From an uncultured Synergistia bacterium (lineage in GTDB: Bacteria > Eremiobacterota > SpSt-956 > JAKJGF01), in the NCBI GenBank assembly GCA_937888925.1, contig CALARM010001122.1, positions 1 to 16,406 on the forward strand: a DNA stretch of 16,406 bases. The letters are read 5' to 3'. Below the pieces are notes generated by a model. The model searched no databases. It was given only the letters and a program-made list of their open reading frames with translations, and had not been told where the DNA came from. Positions within the stretch are counted from its first letter, which is position 1; every line of letters begins with the position of its first letter. Shown one piece after another: positions 5,377 to 14,300 of the stretch. The position numbers and the translations under genes were made by a program.

Positions 5377-8300
5377 TCAGATTGCTACTATAATTTTCCT
5401 GAGTGTTTCTATTCTGTGATTTAACTCTATAAATAGATTACCGTTAAGTTTCGGAAGAATATTCATCAAATGCCTCATATCTCCGCTGTCAAAGACAAAC
5501 ATTAAAACATCTCCCATGGCAGGTTCTGCTATTATCTCAGAAGGCTTTTCTTCAAATATATGATCTTCACCGACGATATTGCCTTCTCCCAGTATATAAA
5601 CTGTTCCGGTCCAGCCTGATGGTGACACAGAGCTTACAGAAACTGCTCCTCTGGCAATAATATAAAAATTTCTGTCTGTCTGTCCTTTCGTGAGTATCTC
5701 CGAGTCTTCGCCGTAATATACCTGCTTTGCTCTTCCTGCCACCATAGAAAGTTCTTCAGAGGATAGCCCTGAAAAGACAGAAGATTTTCTCAATAGAGAA
5801 ACTCTCTCTTTAAGAGTTTCATAAATCATCTTTTTAAGTGAATGAATATCAAGAGACGGCCACTTATAACCTGCCCTGTCCAGGATAAATTCTGTTTTTT
5901 CGGACATGGTTATAACATGAGTCATTTTCTTTATATCCTCATAGGCCATCCACCCCATATGAACCATAAGTCTCTCTATATATTCACGAAAATCACAGTG
6001 ATCATAATGCTCCAGAAGATAATCTATAATAAGAGGAAGAGGCATTTGTTCTAAATTCAGGCCTGCTTCAGGGGAAGAAAGGAGGTAAGAAAGATCTGTT
6101 TTTACAAAATTTTCTATATGGAATATCTCCTGTTTTACTTCTGCCACATCGAAAAGGGATAAAATTGCACCGCTTACTCCATCCACATATGACAGATCCA
6201 CCCTGCCGAAATTTATGGGAATAACGCCGAGATTAATGAAAGATTTCATCCTCTGATAAAAACCGTTTGAGTCTATGTTTTCCTGGAATATACCTGTCTC
6301 TGAATCAAAGGTAATATTACCTGCTCTGTAAATATTTACCATAACTCCTTTTGCTCTTGCATTTACAAGAAGTTTTTCCCCTTCCAGTTTTGTCTGAAGA
6401 TAATAGTTACCGGAATCCTGCCCTCTATCTACCATATCTTCTGTAAAGATGGCCATTTTTTTATTTTTCATCTGTCCCTCTCCGACAGATACAGTAGATA
6501 CATGGTGAATATCTTTCTTTTTTCCTGAGAGAGAGAAATCAAGGAGATTCTTAGTAGATGTTACATTATTATTATAAAATTCCTTATAGAGACCGTAATG
6601 TTTCACATATGCAGCGGAATTGATTATACAGTCTATTTTTAAAGACAGGTCGTCATATAGGACTCTATCAAGACCGAGATATTCTGACGAAAGATCACTT
6701 TTTAATATGTGTATCCTGTGACTGTATTGTTCGAATAATTCAGGGCCGAAATAATAATTTAATTTCTTTACCAGACGTTCTCTGGATTCTTCTTCACTCC
6801 TGCCTCTCACTGTTACATAAAGATAATAATTATCTTTTTTCAGGAGATCCCTGATGAGATAGCTTCCCAGAAAACCTGTACCGCCTGTAAGGAGAATATG
6901 CCTGTACTTTCTCTTTACAGAAAAATCGACAGAAGTATATTTTTTATAATTTTCTCTGTATTTCTGAATGGCTTCCTCTATTTCAGGAATTTTAATATCT
7001 GACTTAATTGGAAGAGCCATATCTTTTTTGATATCCATAAGCTTCTTTTTAAGATTATCCTTTATTCCTGTCAGGTTCCCCGCCATTTCTTCAATAGTCT
7101 GATATTTGAATACATCATTTAATTTTATTTCAAAATCCTTCTGAAGTTCTGCCACAAGAGCTACTGCCTTAAGGGAATGACCTCCCAGGGTAAAGAAATT
7201 GTCTCTCATACCGATATTACTCACTTCGAGTATTTTTTCCCATGCTCTTGCAATCGTCTTTTCAGTCTCATTTACCGGTAATTTAATCTCTTTTTCATCT
7301 CTTTCCCTGTGAGGATCAGGGAGATTTTTTCTGTCCACTTTCCCGTTCGGCGTTAGAGGGATCTTCTCAAGCCTTATAAAATAAGAAGGAACCATATATT
7401 CAGGGAGAGTCTTTTTCAGGAATTCCTTCAGATTTTCTATATCTATATCTTCTTCCGATACAATATAGGCACAGAGAGATTTATCGCCTTTTGTAATTTC
7501 ACGGGCTATAACCACTGCATCTGTTACAGATGAATATTCCTTCAGACCATGTTCTATTTCTCCCAGTTCTATACGAAATCCGCGGATTTTCACCTGTTCA
7601 TCTATTCTTCCGAGGAATTCAATATTGCCGTCATGAAGCCATCTGACAAGGTCTCCCGTGCGGTACATTTTTTCTCCCGGACGGAAAGGATTATTTACAA
7701 ATTTTTCTGATGTTAATTCCGGTCTGTTCAGATAACCTCTCGAAAGGCCGGAACCTGATATATATAATTCACCTGCCACTCCGGCAGGTAATAACAATCC
7801 GTCACTGTCAAGTATGTATATGTCAGTATTGGCTACAGGTTTTCCTATGGGAATATTCTCATGCATATGCTCTACATTAAAGGTAGTGGTTATCACTGTA
7901 TATTCAGTAGGGCCGTAACAATTTATTATCTTATAGGGCTGTTTTTTGAAAGATGTAAGTTTGTCTCCTCCCGTATAAAGGATTCTGAGAGAGTGGTTTT
8001 CTTCTGAATTCATAAACTGTTCTGCAAACTGGGTGGGAAGGCAGGCACAGGTAATATTATTCTCTTCAAAATAACTGTTTATATCCTTCAGAGAAAGTCT
8101 TATTTCATCAGGAATTATATGAAGAGCGGCGCCGGAAATCAGACAGAGGAATAATTCGCTTATACCTGCGTCAAAACCGAAGCTTATATATTTACTTACT
8201 CTATCCTGTGGTGAAAGAGAAAATAAATCTTTATGGTAAAGACTCATATTTACAACAGAATGATGTTCTATCATAACTCCTTTTGGTTTGCCTGTTGTGC

Positions 8301-11300
8301 CTGATGTATATATAATATAGGCAAGATCTGAAGGGTTACCTCTTTTTAATCCTTCTCTTACAATTCCTTCCCACAGGGAATCTTCATCAAGATATATAAC
8401 AGATCCGTCGAAGTTTATATATTTCTCTAAATGTTTCTCTGTCAGGAGAATGGATGCTCCGGAATCTTTCAACATAAATGCAATTCTTTCGGAAGGGTAA
8501 GAGGGATCTACCGGGAGGAAAGCAGCTCCTGCCTTAAGGATGCCCAGTATACCTGGAACCATTTCTGCAGTTTGAGAAACCATTATTGCTATAATTTCAT
8601 TGCCCTTTATGCCGGCAGAGAGAAGTTTTTCTGCGAGAATATTACCCTTTTCATTTAATTCCCTGTATGTAAGGTGTCTCTCTTTACAGACCACTGCAGT
8701 TTTATCTGCATGTTTCATAGCACTTTCTTCTACAAGTTCATGAATGGTTCTATTCAGATTATAGGGCATAGAAGTTTTATTAAATTCATAAAATAATCTG
8801 TTTTTCTCAGAGTCAGAAATAATATCTATGTCTTTAAGTTTAACATCCTTTTTCCCGGCTGTATTCTTAATGAGATTGATATAATGTTCTGCCATGCTGT
8901 CTATAGTCTCATCGTAAAAGAGGTTATTACGATACTCAATACAGAGGGTGAGATCATCTTCATTTTCAATCACATTCATTGAGAGATCGAGTTTTGCCAC
9001 ATCAAATTCAAAAATTAGTGGTTTAACAGTAATATTTTCTATAACTTTCTCTTCTCTTTTTTTCATAACACTGAAAAATACGTCAAAGAGAGGATATCTG
9101 CCAGCTTCTCTCTTTATGCCAAGAGAATCTACTATCATACCTGTTTCATAATCCTGATTCTCAAAGGCAGAGAAAATTTTAACTTCTATATCCCTGAGAA
9201 ACTCTTTAAAGGTGCTGTTCCTCCGTGGATAAGTCCTTACGGGAAGAAGATTTCTAAACATACCTATGAGAGAGTTTACATCAGGTAATGTTCTTCCTGT
9301 TGCATGAGTTCCTATGACAATATCTTCCTGTCCGGTATATTTTGAAAGAAGAAGAGAAAAGAAAGAGAACATAGTCATAAAAAAGGTACTGTTTTCTTCT
9401 TCTATCCAGGATTTCAGAGCAGAAGTAAGAGCCCTGTCTATTGTATAAAATCTCTGTTTTCCCTTAAGAGATGCTTCTGAAGTTCTGGCCCTGTCGGTTA
9501 TCAGGTTTAACCGTGGAATTTCGCCGTCATATACTTCATGCCAGTATTTTTTCTGTCTCCTTATTTCATAAGAATTTAAAAGACTTTCATGCCAGAAGGC
9601 ATAATCTCTGTACTGTATCTTTAAAGGAGGAAGTTCCTGTCCTTCATAAAAACTCCAGAGTTCTTTCATAAATATATGAGAGGATATATCATCAAAAATA
9701 ATACTGTGTATATCCAGGATAAATATATATTTATTTATCCCTGTTTTTATGAGACAGGTTCTGAGAAGAGGTGCTTTTGAAATGTCAAAAGGACGGGTAA
9801 AATCTTTTACTATTCCCGGAATATCTTCTTCAGAGCCTTCTCTGTATATACGTTTCACCCGGACTTTTTCGTGAATCTTCTGCACAGGTTTATCATCTTT
9901 TATATGAAAGGAAGTACGGAGTATATCATGACGGGCAATCATTCTGTCTATTCCATCACCGAGTTTTTTCTTATCAAGACATCCTTCAATAGAAAATACA
10001 AAGGGGTTATTAAAGGCAATTATTTTGTTTCCCATCTGATCTATAAAGAGCAAACGTTTCTGTACAGAAGAAACAGGGTAATACTCCATAGGTGACACAG
10101 GAGAGATCTGTAAGAACCTTCTATCCTCTATCCCTTTCAGCGGACTGTCTCCATTCTGAACTATCCATTTCAGTGAAGATTCTATATGACCTGCCATATC
10201 TTCTATAACATTCTCTGTAAAACAGTCTCCGTCATAGGAAATCTTTATAGAAAGTTCTTTTCCCGGTGCAATGATTAAATTAAGAGGATAATTGGATTTT
10301 TCGTAGGATTTCAGATCTTTTATCGATATGCCTTTACCACTGACGGCATCTTCATCAAAGGGATAGTTCTCAAAAACTAAAAGACAGTAAAAAAGCGATT
10401 CCCCCGGAGGAATACTGGCAAGAGACTGAATTTTATTCAGAGATATATGGCTGAAATTATTACCATCCTGTATGGATGTCTGAATATTTTTAAGATTCTC
10501 TATTACTGACTCATCAGGGTTCAGCTTTACTCTGAGAGGAATGGTATTTATAAAGAGTCCTATCATCTGTTCAACACCCATAAGGTCAGAGGGCCTTCCT
10601 GAAACGGTAATACCGTAAACTATATCATCAAGGCCGCTGTAGGAGGAAAGAACAGAAGACCAGGCCAGATGAACCAGGGCATTAATGGTTATCCGGGCAG
10701 AACGGGAAAATTTCTGACATTCCAGATAGAAATCTTCCGAAATATTATGGAAATGGTCTTTCAGATTTTCAATAGATTTATGGATATCAAGGGGTTTTCT
10801 GTTTATGGAAAGAGGAGTGGGAGTTGAAAAATCTGATAGATTTTTCTTCCAGTAATCTATAATTTTCTCTTCATCCTGTTCAGAAATCCATTTTATATAT
10901 GATTCAAACGGGGGAGGAGGTGTAAAATCAAAAATTTCTCTGTTTATAATGGCTTCATAACTTCTGTTCAATTCCTGAAATATTAAAGGCATGGACCAGC
11001 CATCTATAAGGATATGATGACAGGTCCATATAAACCTGTATTCATTACTGCCCGGGTTGAACAGGTGAAGATAACTCAGAGGTGGTTCACTCAGATTGAT
11101 CCCGTGACTTCTTACTTCTTTTCTGATATGTTCTATTTCTTCTTCCTGTTTTTCTTTATCCATTCCGGACAGATCTATTTCATGCCAGGGAAGAGAGACT
11201 TCTCTGTAAACTATCTGGAAAGGTTTATCGGCTCTTTCCCAGAGAAAAGCTGTTCTGAAGATTGGATGTGAGGAAAATATACACTGCCAGGCATGTTTTA

Positions 11301-14300
11301 AAGATTCTATATTCAGTTCCCCTTCATAGGTCCAGGAAACCTGTGTACAGTATTCATCAGAATCGGGAGCAGCAATGGCATGAAAGAAGAGACCTTCCTG
11401 GAGAGGAGACAGACTGTATATGGATTCTATTGAAGAAGGTTCTGTTATGCCGTCAAGGAAAGACTGGGATATAGAAGCAAGAGGGAAATCGGACGGAGTC
11501 AGATGTTTTGTTACAGGTTTACTGCAGTGACAGATTATCTCTTTTAAGCTCTCTATAAAATGTCCTGCAAGTTCTTTAAGCTGTTCTTCATCCCAGATAT
11601 GAACACTGTATCCAAAAACCACAGATAAAGCCCTCCCGAATACAATGCCGTTAATATCCAGCAGATTTATTATACTGTTATCAGGAGATATGGCTATTCC
11701 GGAAGACTCTTCTCCGGAGCAGAATAATTCACCGTCCATTACACTGCCGTCAATCTGCCCCAGATAATTAAAGGCCACTCTCTTACCTTCCAGTTTTTTC
11801 AATTCATCTCCCTTCTCAGACAGATATCTCAATACACCATAGGAAAGACCTTTATCAGGAACATTACGTAAAATCTCTTTTACAGATTTTATAATAGAAC
11901 CGTAATCTGCCATAGAAGAACTCTTCAGATGAACAGGAAATATGGTGGTAAACCATCCAACTGTCCGTGACAGGTCAGCATCAGAAACAGTCTCTTCTCT
12001 TCCATGTCCTTCCAGATTAATCACCAGACCGGATACATTGAAAGAACGATGGAAAGCAAGTAAAAGAGCAGAAAGTAATATGTCATTAATCTGTGTGTTA
12101 TAGGCGGAAGGAACAACATTTAATAACAGTTCAGTATCATGAACAGAAAGAGAAACTTTATAGTCTTTCATATCGTAGAATGTAGATTCTTTATATTGAA
12201 CGGGAAGAGCAGACTCATCTTTAAGAACTTCCAGCCAGTAAGGTCTGTGTTTTTCTGATGAAGGAATATATTTTATTAAACTCTCTGACCAGTATCTGTA
12301 AGAAGAGCTTTTAGCGGGAAGTGACGGGCTTTTACCTTCAGAAATCTGCCTGTATATATTCTGAAAATCTTCTATGATTATTCTCCAGGAAACCATATCT
12401 ATAAAGAGATGATGTATTACTATAAAGAATCTGTCACGACCATCTCTATGGCCTTTAAAGAGTGCACCTCTTATGACAGGCCCTTCTGTTATATTCAGAG
12501 ATGATTGAAGGGAATTACATGTTTCTGTAATAAACACAGACAGATCTTCCGTCACAGAAGAAAGATCTACCAGATCCACTGAAGCAGCGATCTTCTCAGG
12601 TTTTTCATAATACTGAATCCATTTGCCTTCTGATTGTAACTCCTGTCTTACTCTCAGTCTCAGCCCGTCATGATGATTTATTAAAATATGAAGAGTATTT
12701 TCTATAAGATCCCTGTTCCCATCCCGTTTAAGTGTAAAGAGAAAAGCCTGATTGAAGTGGTTTAGCCTGACAAATTCCTGTTCAAAAAACCATTTCTCTA
12801 CAGGTATTAATGGCACTTCACCTGTAAGAAGTTCCTCTTTTCTTTCAGGTAATATTTTCTCCGTTACGGTAGAAAGGGATGCAATAGTTGGATTACGCAG
12901 TATCTGAGATGCTGTAATATGTAACCCTTCATTGTGTGCCCTTGCAGCTATTTGAATACTGATAATAGAGTCTCCTCCGAGACTGAAGAAATTATCATAA
13001 ATCCCGACTCTGTCACATCTGAGAATATGTTTCCACAGGCCGGCAAGTATTTCTTCTCTTTCATTCCTGGGTGCCACATAGGTTTCCTGTGATGAAAGGT
13101 CATTCTGTTCAGGTTCCGGAAGGGACTTTCTGTCTAACTTTCCATGGGCAGTAAGAGGAATTTTGTCTATTTTCAGAAAACATGACGGAATCATATAATC
13201 GGGGAGAAATCGGGAAAGTTCTTTCTGTAATTCAGAGGATTTAAGTTTTATATCACTTATATAATATCCGCAGAGATATTTATTCCCCTGTTTATCACTT
13301 CTGTCAATGACTGCTGCATCTCTTATTCCCTTTATCTTCTTAAGAGCTTCTTCTATTTCGCCTAATTCAATACGAAAACCTCTTATCTTTACCTGTTGAT
13401 CAATTCTTCCCAGGAATTCAATATTTCCGTCAGGAAGCCATCTGGCAAGGTCTCCTGTTCTGTACATCCTCTTCCCCGGCTCAAAGGGATTGGCTACAAA
13501 TTTCTCTTTTGTAAGTTCTTCTCTGTTCAGATATCCTCTTGCCACACCTTCTCCTGAAATACAGAGTTCTCCCGGTATGCCCACAGGTGTGATTTTCCCG
13601 TATTTATTTAATATATAAACACAGGTATTGTAAACCGGCTTCCCTACGGGAATATTCTCATATGGTTTATCTATAATGAAACTGGATGTATAGACAGTAT
13701 ATTCAGTAGGGCCATAGGCATTTACCACTTCATAATTCTGCCTTTTAAAGGCTTTCAGCCTGTCTCCTCCTATTTCCAGCCATCTGAGTGTTCTGTTATC
13801 CGTAAGGGCCATAAACTGTTCTCCGAACTGTGTCGGAAATAGTGCTACAGTTATATTATTTGCTTCGAAATATTCATTCAGTTTCACAGGTGACAGACGG
13901 AGCTCTTCAGGAATAATATGAATTGACCCGCCGGAGATAAGAGCAGGAAATATTTCAGGCACAGAAGCATCAAAACCGAAAGATACATATTTTGAAACAC
14001 TGTCTTTTTCTGTAATACCACGGGTGTTCTTAAACCAGACAGATAAATTTACAAGGGAGTGATGTTCTATCATTACACCTTTAGGCTGCCCTGTGGAACC
14101 TGATGTATAGATAATATAGGCAAGATCTTTTGAATTGTTAACATGTGGCAGATTTTCACCTGTACCGCTGTAGATAAAATGATCTGTTATATTCAGAACC
14201 TTTATTGAAGGCTTTATCTTTTCTGCCAGATGGGAATTAGCAATTAAGATAACAGCACCGCTGTCTGAGATTATATAATTTATTCTTTCCGGCGGATAGT

